Source: Acidimicrobiales bacterium (GTDB lineage: Bacteria > Actinomycetota > Acidimicrobiia > Acidimicrobiales > SHLQ01). From it: DNA of 41,908 nucleotides. The stretch lies in contig JAHDDK010000033.1 of assembly GCA_020629375.1 (NCBI GenBank), positions 1 through 41,908 of the forward strand. Direction: 5' to 3'. Both the position numbers and the translations under genes were made by a program. Below the pieces are notes generated by a model, which was not told the DNA's origin, did no database searches, and worked only from the letters and a program-made list of their open reading frames with translations. Below are positions 17,917 through 25,102 of this stretch, in pieces. Within the stretch, counting starts at the first letter, position 1. Each line of letters starts with the position of its first letter.

Positions 17917-18600
17917 CTACGGCAGAAGATCGAGCTCGTCGCGGTGCACCATGCCCGTACCGACCACGTGCTCGACGAGACGTGTCCGACGGTCCGTTGC
18001 CTCGAAACCCTTCTCGCCGCGGAGGCCACGAACGCCTTCGGTCGCCAAACGGGCACACAGATAGTCGAGTTTGCGGTCGAGCTTCTTCGTGGACCATCCC
18101 AGCCGGTGCGCCACCGACGCGTTGGCCGGTAGATCGGTCACCTCCGCAGCGGGGTCGTTCAGGGCGTGTTCGGCCAGCGCCAAGAGCAACAGCTTCTGTT
18201 CGGCGTTGAGCGGAATCACACCGAACTGCGTGGTCTCTGGCGCGTCGGCGAGCGTATCGCTCAGCGGCGGAAGCAACGGATCTTGGCCAGGGAGAGCCCA
18301 TCCGAGCTCGTAGTTGCTGGGCCCGAATTCGAAACTGATCACGCCAGTCGACTCGGCGAGCGTGCCGACAGCTTCGGGCGGCAGGCGCGTCATTCGGCCA
18401 CTACTACCGCGCACGACGAGTGCGGCATGTTTGGCGTTGTTCGCCACCCACCACACGCCGTCTCGATCGAAAACGGTGCCCACGATCCGATGCATGTACG
18501 GGTTGTCATCGACGACGATGTCGGCGGCTCGCCCGAATGTCACCGTGTCGCCGAGCTGGAGTTCGGTGAGTTCGTCAATGAATACAAGATTGATCGTCAT
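17917..18600 (-). CDS. FHA-domain protein
   Basis: A 227-residue soluble protein. The N-terminal half resembles a forkhead-associated phosphothreonine-binding domain: TFGRAADIVVDD then HRIVGTVFDRDGVWWVANN, though the usual GRxxxxD-S-x-x-H signature is partly altered (YMHR in place of SRxH). The C-terminal half (about 125-227) is helical and looks like a winged-helix or HTH unit (SVAHRLGWSTKKLDRKLDYL). Its start overlaps the upstream membrane-protein gene by four bases. The next gene encodes the large envelope protein with a cytoplasmic N-terminus. A role in phospho-signalling to that protein is inference. Confidence 0.75.
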   Translation of the reverse strand: MTINLVFIDELTELQLGDTVTFGRAADIVVDDNPYMHRIVGTVFDRDGVWWVANNAKHAALVVRGSSGRMTRLPPEAVGTLAESTGVISFEFGPSNYELGWALPGQDPLLPPLSDTLADAPETTQFGVIPLNAEQKLLLLALAEHALNDPAAEVTDLPANASVAHRLGWSTKKLDRKLDYLCARLATEGVRGLRGEKGFEATDRRTRLVEHVVGTGMVHRDELDLLP

Positions 18601-19058
18601 GACCGCATCGCCAATCCGGCAGTCGTGGCTGCGCCAAGGGAGAACAGTGCCCCGAGCATTCCACCCCACCCGAGGCCGACCACACCATTGCTCATGATGG
18701 CTGCTGCCGCAACGAGAACAAGAAGAGACACGGCGAGAACGACTCCTGCCGCGATCTTGACGCGTCCCGCCGCTCCTAACAGCAGCGCGGCGGCGATCGC
18801 AACAGGGATCAGGAGCCACGCCACGACGATGAGGAGTCGCACTCCAGCGCCAGCGATCTCGAGTGCATTCATCGAACCCACGAGGTCGATGCTCGAACGC
18901 GCTGGTGCCGAGCCGATGGTGATCCACGGAAGAACGAGGCTGACGGCGGTGACGAACGAACAGGCCAGCGCCGGCACGATCATCGGAAACCCGACAGTCG
19001 CGCCGTCATCGTCGCCCGACAAATGACGCGCTGACCCATCTGACGTTGATCCGATCAT
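18597..19058 (-). CDS. Small four-helix membrane protein
   Basis: About 153 residues with four or five hydrophobic helices (MIVPALACSFVTAVSLVLPW, then LLIVVAWLLIPVAIAAALLL, then VVLAVSLLVLVAAAAIM, then MLGALFSLGAATTAGLAM). I do not recognise the family. Its TGA overlaps the ATG of the FHA-protein gene by four bases. It is divergent from the CoA-transferase gene with only 37 bases between the chosen starts; an in-frame ATG at about 18978 would leave a longer control region. Confidence 0.7.
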   Translation of the reverse strand: MIGSTSDGSARHLSGDDDGATVGFPMIVPALACSFVTAVSLVLPWITIGSAPARSSIDLVGSMNALEIAGAGVRLLIVVAWLLIPVAIAAALLLGAAGRVKIAAGVVLAVSLLVLVAAAAIMSNGVVGLGWGGMLGALFSLGAATTAGLAMRS

Positions 19059-19095
19059 GCTGTGCAGATCGGCACCGGGACGCAACACTCCAGAC

Positions 19096-20484
19096 ATGGG
19101 CTCTGACACGGACCTCGTGTCGTCGCTGGCCGACTCGCTGCTGACGACGACAGGACTTGACGGAACACCCGACGATCTCGAGCTGCACGGCGCCATCGGC
19201 GCCCTTCCATCGAGCTTTCGGGTCGAAGACGGCGCAGCTGCGCACGTCGTCGCGCTACACGGCGCCGTTCGACAACTCTGCGAACGAATCGACGCCACGG
19301 CCTGCCCGACCGGACCCATCGTTGCCGACCGTCAACTGATCGCCGACGCCTTCCGCAGCGAGCGCCTGTGTGTGCACACGGTCGAGGCCAGCTTGTGGGA
19401 CGACTGGTCCGGACACTTCACCACCGCCGACGGCCACGTGCAGTTCCACACCAACTTCGCGCACCATCGGCGAGCGATCGGCGCCGTGCTCGAGCTGGAG
19501 CTCGACGCCTCTCGTGACGATGTCGCCGCTGCAACTGCAGAGTGGGCAGGCGACGACCTCGATTCGGCCGTGACCGAAGCGGGCGGAATCAGTGCCGTGC
19601 TTCGGTCCCTCGACGAGTGGTCGATGCACGAACACGCGGGCGAGCAGCAGAACGTCGTCGGCGTCGAGTCGTTCGACACCGCTCGGCGGCGATGGACCGG
19701 ATCGATGGATTCAAGACGCCCACTCGGGGGGCTTCGGGTCGTCGACTGCACGCGCATCATTGCCGGTCCGGTGGCTGCACGAGTCCTCGCCTCGCTCGGG
19801 GCCGACGTGCTCCGCATCGGAGCCGGCCATCTCCCCGTCGTCGACGCCGCGTTGCCAGACACGACGCTCGGAAAGCGCTTCGGCCATCTCGACCTGCGCG
19901 ACGCCGAAGCGCGCCGCCGGTTCGCCGACCTCATCGCCACAGCCGATGTGATCATCGACGGTTACCGCCCCGGGGCACTCGCAAGCCACGAGTTCGGTCG
20001 CGACGAGATCCGGTCGTTCAACCCGTCGATCGTCCACGTTGATCTGAGTGCCTTCGGCATGACCGGACCATGGGCCGGACGACGCGGCTTCGACTCGATC
20101 ACACAGACGGCAACGGGCATCGTCGACGCCGAAACGCAGGTGTTTGGGGCGGCGTCACCTCGCCCACTCCCCTGTCAGTTCCTCGATCACGGCGCCGGCC
20201 ATCTGCTCGCGTTGGGGACAATCGCTGCCCTCACGACCAGCGACGGCGGCGCCGCGGTCACGACGTCTCTCCTCGCTGTCCGGAACTGGCTTGTCGGCCT
20301 CGGCCGAATCGAGCCGCCACCAGCCAGCGACCTGACCGGCCGCTGGCTGGACACGCGAGACAGTGCGTTCGGACCGATCACCCACGTGAAGCCGGTCCTT
20401 GCGACCGAGCAGCAGTGGGACGTGCGATGGGACGTTGGCCCGTCACGGCCCGGGAGCGACGCCCCGGTCTGGCGTCAGAACTGA
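19096..20484 (+). CDS. Family III CoA-transferase (CaiB/BaiF-like) with unusual domain order
   Basis: Moves CoA between carboxylic acids through an aspartyl-CoA intermediate. The 462-residue protein carries the normal N-terminal CaiB start, LGGLRVVDCTRIIAGP followed by LGADVLRI, only at about residue 212. VIIDGYRPGAL follows, then DLSAFGMTGPWAGRRGFD, and a probable catalytic Asp in CQFLDHGAG near residue 363. The first 210 residues look like a CaiB C-terminal half (VEASLWDDWSGHFTTADGHV, later EWAGDDL), so the protein appears permuted or partly duplicated. The ATG at 19096 was chosen because the upstream extension overlaps the divergent gene. Substrate unknown. Confidence 0.85.
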   Translation: MGSDTDLVSSLADSLLTTTGLDGTPDDLELHGAIGALPSSFRVEDGAAAHVVALHGAVRQLCERIDATACPTGPIVADRQLIADAFRSERLCVHTVEASLWDDWSGHFTTADGHVQFHTNFAHHRRAIGAVLELELDASRDDVAAATAEWAGDDLDSAVTEAGGISAVLRSLDEWSMHEHAGEQQNVVGVESFDTARRRWTGSMDSRRPLGGLRVVDCTRIIAGPVAARVLASLGADVLRIGAGHLPVVDAALPDTTLGKRFGHLDLRDAEARRRFADLIATADVIIDGYRPGALASHEFGRDEIRSFNPSIVHVDLSAFGMTGPWAGRRGFDSITQTATGIVDAETQVFGAASPRPLPCQFLDHGAGHLLALGTIAALTTSDGGAAVTTSLLAVRNWLVGLGRIEPPPASDLTGRWLDTRDSAFGPITHVKPVLATEQQWDVRWDVGPSRPGSDAPVWRQN

Positions 20485-20529
20485 GCGCCAAGCAATCGGC
20501 GGCGACTCCGACCGCCAGTGATTCGAGGC

Positions 20530-21030
20530 TCAGTCGATGACGGAGAGCGCGGCGTCGTAGTCCGGCTCCTGCGCAATCTCCGGAACGAGTTCGGAATGGA
20601 CGACGTTGCCGTCGCCATCGATCACGACCACCGCACGAGCCGCCAGGCCCTCGAGCTTGCCGTCGACCAGATGCACGCCGTAGTCGGTCAAGAACTCGGG
20701 GTTCTTGAACGTCGACGCCGTGCGAACGTTCTCGATGCCCTCGGCGCCACAGAATCGCTTCTGCGCGAACGGCAGATCGGCCGACACACACAAGACGGTG
20801 GTGCCGTCCATCGACGCAGCACGTTCATTGAAGGTCCGGACGCTGGTCGCGCACGTCGGCGTATCGACCGACGGGAAAATGTTGAGTACAACATTCGATC
20901 CAGCGAAATCGTCCTTCGAGACTGCGCTCAGATCGTCGGCGGTCAGCGAGAAGTCGGGAGCAGCCGCTCCCACCTCGGGAAGGTCGCCGTTGGTGTTGAC
21001 GGGGTTGCCGCCGAGTGCGGTCTGAGCCAT
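20530..21030 (-). CDS. tpx: Thiol peroxidase (Tpx-type peroxiredoxin)
   Basis: Reduces hydrogen and organic peroxides in the cytoplasm using thioredoxin. It is 166 residues, the usual length. The peroxidatic Cys is C60 in PSVDTPTC and the resolving Cys is C94 in KRFC, matching C61/C95 of E. coli Tpx. The catalytic Thr (T57) and a later Arg-containing segment are in place. GAGGA lies about 7 bases before the ATG at 21030. The open frame runs further upstream but overlaps the divergent hydratase gene and is not coding there. It converges on the CoA-transferase gene. Confidence 0.96.
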   Translation of the reverse strand: MAQTALGGNPVNTNGDLPEVGAAAPDFSLTADDLSAVSKDDFAGSNVVLNIFPSVDTPTCATSVRTFNERAASMDGTTVLCVSADLPFAQKRFCGAEGIENVRTASTFKNPEFLTDYGVHLVDGKLEGLAARAVVVIDGDGNVVHSELVPEIAQEPDYDAALSVID

Positions 21031-21106
21031 GGGAAGTCCTCGATTCGATCGGGTGAGGCTGACGTCCGAGCACGCTACCAGCCGAGTTCGCGGGCAGGAT
21101 TGGGAC

Positions 21107-21886
21107 ATGACGACCGAATCGATCACGCGAGCCGCCACCCTCCTCACCGAGACCCGCCAACGAGTCGGCGTCGTGGATGATCTCGGCGACGACACACCAA
21201 CCGACTTGTCGACCGCCGAGGCCATCGCGACAGCGCACGCCGAACAACTCGGCCACGACGTCATCGGCTGGAAGATCGGCGCCACCTCCGCAGCCGCCAT
21301 GGAACTCCTCGGCAGCCCGGGCGCATTTGCCGGTCGCATCTTCGACGGCACGAACCACGGGTCCGGAATCATCGAGGCGGACGCCGTGGTCGACCCGAAG
21401 CTCGAATGCGAGTTCGCGTTCGTGATCGCAGATGACGTCGCTCCACGAACCGGTTGGACGCCCGAGGACGCGAAGGCCGCGGCCGAAGCCGTAGCCCCCG
21501 CATTCGAGATCGTCGGGCCACGGTTCGCCAACATGTTCACGGTCGGCTGGCTAAGTCTCGTCGCCGACAGCGGAGCGAACGCCGGGATCCGACTCGGCGA
21601 GCCGGTCCCCGTCGATCAGCTGCCCGATCTGTCCTCGCTAGAGGTCTCGCTGACCGTCGACGACGAAGCAGCGGCCACTGGCACCGGCGACGCGATCATG
21701 GGCGACCCATGGGCCGCGCTCGCATGGATGCTCGAGCATCATGGCGAGCGCGGACTCACCATGCCGGCTGGATCAATCGTCATGTCCGGCACCTGCACCG
21801 GAGTGACGCCACTGGCGCCAGGCTCGACGGCAACCGCCGACTACGGCCCGCTCGGCAAGCTCTCGATCAGCCGCACCAGCGGCTGA
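21107..21886 (+). CDS. 2-keto-4-pentenoate hydratase / FAH-fold enzyme
   Basis: A 259-residue MhpD-like enzyme of the hydratase/decarboxylase branch of the fumarylacetoacetate hydrolase fold. Typical features are GWKIGATSAAAMELLG near residue 54, FAGRIFDG, and the metal-binding acidic pair in KLECEFAFVI (about E106, E108). GTGDAIMGDPWAALAWM and a C-terminal VMSGTCTGVTPLAPG follow. Such enzymes act late in meta-cleavage of aromatic compounds or on related 2-oxo acids. No other aromatic-degradation gene is adjacent, so the substrate is open. AGGA lies 8 bases before the ATG. Divergent from tpx. Confidence 0.88.
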   Translation: MTTESITRAATLLTETRQRVGVVDDLGDDTPTDLSTAEAIATAHAEQLGHDVIGWKIGATSAAAMELLGSPGAFAGRIFDGTNHGSGIIEADAVVDPKLECEFAFVIADDVAPRTGWTPEDAKAAAEAVAPAFEIVGPRFANMFTVGWLSLVADSGANAGIRLGEPVPVDQLPDLSSLEVSLTVDDEAAATGTGDAIMGDPWAALAWMLEHHGERGLTMPAGSIVMSGTCTGVTPLAPGSTATADYGPLGKLSISRTSG

Positions 21887-21895
21887 AACTTCGGG

Positions 21896-22234
21896 TCAGA
21901 CGAAGACGTCTTCCTTCTTCATTTCGCGGGCGAGGGCGTAGTACATCACGGCGCGCTGCTTGTTGCGGTTGCTGCGACCCATCTTGTCGATCACCTTGTC
22001 GATCGCCTTGTCGAGCTTCGGCGAGTCCTCACAACCGAGCTTCTTGATCAAGAAGTTCTTGCGAATCGTGGCGATCTCGGACGGCTGGCTCGCGGCAACG
22101 GTGCGAGCGTCGCGGTTGTACAGCGACGGACCGAGCGACTTGCACACCGCACGAAGCAGTTCGTCGTTCACCGGGATCTTGCAGGCCTTGCACTGCGCCT
22201 TCGCAGACTCGACGGCGTCATCAAACTTGCCCAT
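21896..22234 (-). CDS. DUF2853 family protein
   Basis: A 112-residue basic, helical protein matching the DUF2853 pattern: VNDELLRAVCKSLGPSLYNR, then an ASxPSEIATIRKNFLIKKL segment and a Lys-rich helix before MYYALAREM. Function unknown; I know of no characterised member. GAAGGAG at about 8 bases makes the ATG at 22234 secure. It is convergent with the hydratase gene (9 bases between) and divergent from the rhodanese gene. Confidence 0.85.
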   Translation of the reverse strand: MGKFDDAVESAKAQCKACKIPVNDELLRAVCKSLGPSLYNRDARTVAASQPSEIATIRKNFLIKKLGCEDSPKLDKAIDKVIDKMGRSNRNKQRAVMYYALAREMKKEDVFV

Positions 22235-22344
22235 TTCGGGACTCCTTCATTCACTTACGGTGTTCACAGCTTTGCAAACGACCTCACCGATGATCGGGAT
22301 CCCCTGGCCAGAGTTGAGGACTCATCGCCTACCCTCACGAGAAG

Positions 22345-22752
22345 ATGCAGGACCTCCAAGACTTCATCGCCGATGCCCGACAGAAACTCGACCGTGTCGA
22401 ACCAGCCGATCTCGATCGCCTCATTGCTGACGGCGTGCTGGTCGTCGACCACCGAGACAGCGCAGATCGAGCACGCGAAGGGGTGATCCCCGGGTCGGTG
22501 TACATCCCTCGATCGGTCCTCGAATGGCGACTCGCACCCACCAGCGATTGGCGGTCGCACAACGTCACCACAGACGAGCGCGTTGTGCTCGTCTGCAACG
22601 ACGGATGTTCATCGTCGCTCGCCGCGTCGAACCTCCAACAGCTTGGCCTGCTCGGCGCGACCGACCTGATCGGCGGCTATCGAGGCTGGCTCAGCCAAGC
22701 ACGCTCCCGGCCAGCGTCATTGCAAGCAGGAACGCTGCTCCCGCCGCACTGA
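22345..22752 (+). CDS. Rhodanese-like sulfurtransferase
   Basis: A 135-residue single rhodanese domain. It has VVDHRDSADRAREGVIPGSVYIPRS, the CH2A-type N-terminal motif, and an active-site loop starting at C84 (CNDGCS). In most active rhodaneses the loop carries an Arg (CxxGxR); here that place is Ser, so substrate or activity may differ. C-terminal GATDLIGGYRGW is typical. It probably transfers sulfur from thiosulfate or a persulfide donor in the cytoplasm. The last 62 bases overlap a small gene on the opposite strand. Confidence 0.88.
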   Translation: MQDLQDFIADARQKLDRVEPADLDRLIADGVLVVDHRDSADRAREGVIPGSVYIPRSVLEWRLAPTSDWRSHNVTTDERVVLVCNDGCSSSLAASNLQQLGLLGATDLIGGYRGWLSQARSRPASLQAGTLLPPH

Positions 22753-22840
22753 CACACGCCAGCATCGTGAGCACCACATTCGATGCGCCCGTACCGCCAC
22801 TTCTGGTCGTGTTCGAATCGATGTTCGAGTTCGTGTTCAT
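22691..22840 (-). CDS. 49-residue single-helix membrane protein
   Basis: A short frame with a strong Shine-Dalgarno (GGAGGA, about 7 bases before the ATG). The protein has a polar Asn/Ser/Thr-rich N-terminus (MNTNSNIDSNTTRSGG) and one hydrophobic helix from about residue 21 to 49, with a single Cys (C29). Function unknown. It is convergent with, and overlaps by 62 bases, the end of the rhodanese gene. The 228 bases between this gene and the next one downstream on the plus strand hold no other frame I can support. Confidence 0.65.
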   Translation of the reverse strand: MNTNSNIDSNTTRSGGTGASNVVLTMLACVSAAGAAFLLAMTLAGSVLG

Positions 22841-23068
22841 TCGAGTGTCCTCCACCGCCGTATGTCGAAGGTTGATCCATCATTGCCACACGGTCTGACA
22901 ACCAGTGGTCAACTCCGCGTGAACATCGATGAACAGCGTGTGAAGCCGTCGGCGTCGCCGTGACGATCCGGTGACGAACCGATCAATCCCGTCAACTTCG
23001 AGCCCCGGTGGGTCCGAAGACCTAGACAGACAGGGCATTGGCCCCTCGGCGGCGGTTAGGACGACTCG

Positions 23069-23599
23069 GTGGCGCAACAATTCTTCGTTTCGGACGAAAC
23101 AACGACCGACGTGCTCGTCGTCAACGACCTCGAACGCTGGAATGACGTCGAACGAGCCATCCGGGCGATGGAGCACCTCGGCGCAAACCATGTGCTGCGC
23201 ATTGCGGGCGACGGTCCCCGCCGGCTGAGCCTCGAGGGCTTGGCCGAAACGACCGGAATCGCTGATCGGATCATCTTCGTCGGACGTGTCCACGATGCCG
23301 AGATCGACGCACTCATGAGGCGCAGTGACGTCCTGTGTTCGCTGTCCATGCGGCCACGTGATCATCTCCCGGTCCGACGCGCGATTTCGGCGGGACTCGG
23401 CACGGTGATCTCCCCGAGTGGCCGCTGGGCCTCGGGCCGGCGGTCGTGGGTACAGCCGGAGATCGTCACGAACATCGCATCCGACGCGGTGATCGCCGCC
23501 CGCATCCGCCGGGCGGCGAATGGGGCAGCGAAACACCAGATCGACTTTGGGCGCTCGAGTGACGATCGCGTCGTTGATGCCTTGGCACGAACCGCCTGA
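23069..23599 (+). CDS. Stand-alone glycosyltransferase C-terminal domain (GT-B fold, GT4-like)
   Basis: A 176-residue protein resembling only the nucleotide-sugar-binding half of GT4-type glycosyltransferases. LRIAGDGPRRLSLEGLAETTGIADRIIFVGRV is followed by an acidic DALMRRSDVLCSLSM stretch and PVRRAISAGLGTVIS where the family has the E-x7-E loop. The expected glutamates are not obvious (PRDHLPVRRA). There is no room upstream for the acceptor domain: only 228 bases separate it from the previous gene, and no frame there resembles one. Starts with GTG at 23069, with TAGGA upstream. It may be non-catalytic or work with a partner. Confidence 0.7.
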   Translation: MAQQFFVSDETTTDVLVVNDLERWNDVERAIRAMEHLGANHVLRIAGDGPRRLSLEGLAETTGIADRIIFVGRVHDAEIDALMRRSDVLCSLSMRPRDHLPVRRAISAGLGTVISPSGRWASGRRSWVQPEIVTNIASDAVIAARIRRAANGAAKHQIDFGRSSDDRVVDALARTA

Positions 23600-23604
23600 A
23601 CGAA

Positions 23605-24999
23605 TCACGCCTCGATTGCCGTCCGAGTCGTGCGGTGCCAGAGCTGCACACGGCCAAGACCGACGATCACGATCAATGCCGGGACAAACGTCGCCGGGTT
23701 GCCTCCGGTCCACAGCTTGAGTGCTGCCGACATCACTCCGGCGATCACGAGCATCGCCGGAAGCGAGTGGTCCCATGCACGACGAGGTGCGAGCAGCGCC
23801 GCTCGTTCGATCCGGGAGACCACGGCAACGATCGGGGCGAGAACGACGGTCGACGCGACGACCAGCGGGACTTTCCACATCCACCAGGCAGCCGTACCAA
23901 CGGCTGCCGAGGGCAATCCGATGGTGGCGTACATTCCGGCCACGACGATGACCGCAGCCGTCATGTGCCAGAGGTAGACGCTCATGGCGATGCTGTTGGC
24001 GGCGACGACGGCGGCCCACGCCTTCTGGTTGGCAGCAAGCCAGCGGGAGATCGCTGGGGCAACGGCGATGGCTGTGGCGCTGTAGGCGAAGCCGAATGAC
24101 AGCAGGGCGAGGGTCGGCGGGTTGGTCGGCGAGTTGGCCATGTCGGGGGCGTTCACCATCGAGATCGCCCACGGTCCACCGCTGAGCACGAGGGCCGCTG
24201 TGCTGACCCAGAAGCCTGCGGCGATGGCGGCCATGCGACCACCGGTGGGCAGCAGACCATCGCGCCATGCCATGCCAGCGATCTGGAAGATCAACCATCC
24301 AAGCACCCAGTTGACCTGAGGCAGGACAGGCACGTCGGCGATTCGCAGGATCTCGAAGAATCCGAACGCCGAGCCGATCAGCGCCGCGAACCGAACGGGG
24401 TTCTGACGGAATCGCGGGAGGACGAACGGGGCCAGCGCAGTGTCGATCGTGTAGTTGGCGAGGAACCAGAGCGGGATCGCTGCGGCGTGGACACCAGCGA
24501 GGGCGAGCGGCAGTACTCCGAGTGGGACCGCTGCCACGATCACGGCCAACCACACGGCGGCGAGGACGACGGCGGGGGGCATCATGCGGCGCAGTCGCGC
24601 GGCGATCCAGTCGGCCGACGTTCCGGCGTTCTTTCGCCAGTGGGCGTCGAGTGACATCGCCGAGCTGAATCCGCCGACAACGAAGAACAGGGGCATGACC
24701 TGGAGGATCCAGGTGGCCCACGCATAGTTCGGCTCGTAGGAGAGCGCGTTGCCAGCTTCGATCTCGCCGCCGTTGTCCATGGCCACCATGGCGATCCAGT
24801 GACCGATAGCGACGGCCAGCATGGCGATTGCCCGGTAGAAGTCGATCGCCCGATTGCGATCAGCCTTGGCGCGAGCTGCCATCTCGGCGAGGGAAGGGTT
24901 CGAGGCGCCAGAGCGGAGCGAAGCGCCGATTGCGGGGGAGTCAGCAGAGGCGCCAGAGCGGAGCGAAGCGCCGATTGCGGGAGTGGGGGCGTGTGTCAT
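23605..24999 (-). CDS. Acyltransferase-3 family membrane protein
   Basis: A multi-pass protein (about 10 helices, 464 residues from ATG 24999) of the acyltransferase 3 family, which O-acylates sugars, lipids or other envelope molecules. RNRAIDFYRAIAMLAVAIGHW holds the family's conserved N-terminal R and H. PLFFVVGGFSSAMSL follows, with VYLWHM near the C-terminus. Substrate unknown. The N-terminal 38 residues from 24999 are encoded partly by a tandem repeat; an ATG at 24885 would exclude it and start nearer the first helix. Neither start has a Shine-Dalgarno. It converges on the glycosyltransferase-domain gene, perhaps an envelope-sugar pair. Confidence 0.85.
   Translation of the reverse strand: MTHAPTPAIGASLRSGASADSPAIGASLRSGASNPSLAEMAARAKADRNRAIDFYRAIAMLAVAIGHWIAMVAMDNGGEIEAGNALSYEPNYAWATWILQVMPLFFVVGGFSSAMSLDAHWRKNAGTSADWIAARLRRMMPPAVVLAAVWLAVIVAAVPLGVLPLALAGVHAAAIPLWFLANYTIDTALAPFVLPRFRQNPVRFAALIGSAFGFFEILRIADVPVLPQVNWVLGWLIFQIAGMAWRDGLLPTGGRMAAIAAGFWVSTAALVLSGGPWAISMVNAPDMANSPTNPPTLALLSFGFAYSATAIAVAPAISRWLAANQKAWAAVVAANSIAMSVYLWHMTAAVIVVAGMYATIGLPSAAVGTAAWWMWKVPLVVASTVVLAPIVAVVSRIERAALLAPRRAWDHSLPAMLVIAGVMSAALKLWTGGNPATFVPALIVIVGLGRVQLWHRTTRTAIEA
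24902..24981. repeat. Two 35-base direct repeats, 45-base period
   Basis: Identical 35-base units begin at 24902 and 24947. Each contains the dyad GGCGC and GCGCC around AGAGCGGAGCGAA. The 45-base spacing is in frame and would encode two copies of PAIGASLRSGAS at the start of the acyltransferase, if translation begins at 24999. If translation begins at 24885, the repeats are untranslated leader. Confidence 0.85.
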
Positions 25000-25035
25000 G
25001 TATTCAGGGGACCACGACGGGGGCTGCTGTGGAGC

Positions 25036-25077
25036 TGGGGGAATCCCCCAAAAACCCCTAGGGGTCCCCATTGGGGA
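25036..25077. promoter_or_regulatory. Three adjacent palindromes in a divergent control region
   Basis: In 42 bases there are TGGGGG-AAT-CCCCCA (25036-25050), the perfect ACCCCTAGGGGT (25054-25065) and TCCCC-ATT-GGGGA (25065-25077). They lie between the acyltransferase and the sensor kinase genes, 25 bases before the kinase start. Spacing and similar half-sites (CCCC/GGGG) suggest a multi-site operator, possibly for the adjacent response regulator, or an mRNA leader structure. Confidence 0.5.
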
Positions 25078-25102
25078 GGTTCCTGGCTGTTCAGACTGGG
25101 GC

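Noticed and set aside
14799..18056. Longer form of the large envelope protein starting near 18056
   Set aside because: The added part overlaps the FHA-protein gene in another frame and lacks protein-like sequence; ATG 17777 has a good Shine-Dalgarno.
22880..24721. 613-codon open frame on the minus strand
   Set aside because: It runs antisense across the glycosyltransferase-domain gene and in the wrong frame through the acyltransferase; Arg/Pro-rich composition is typical of a shadow frame.
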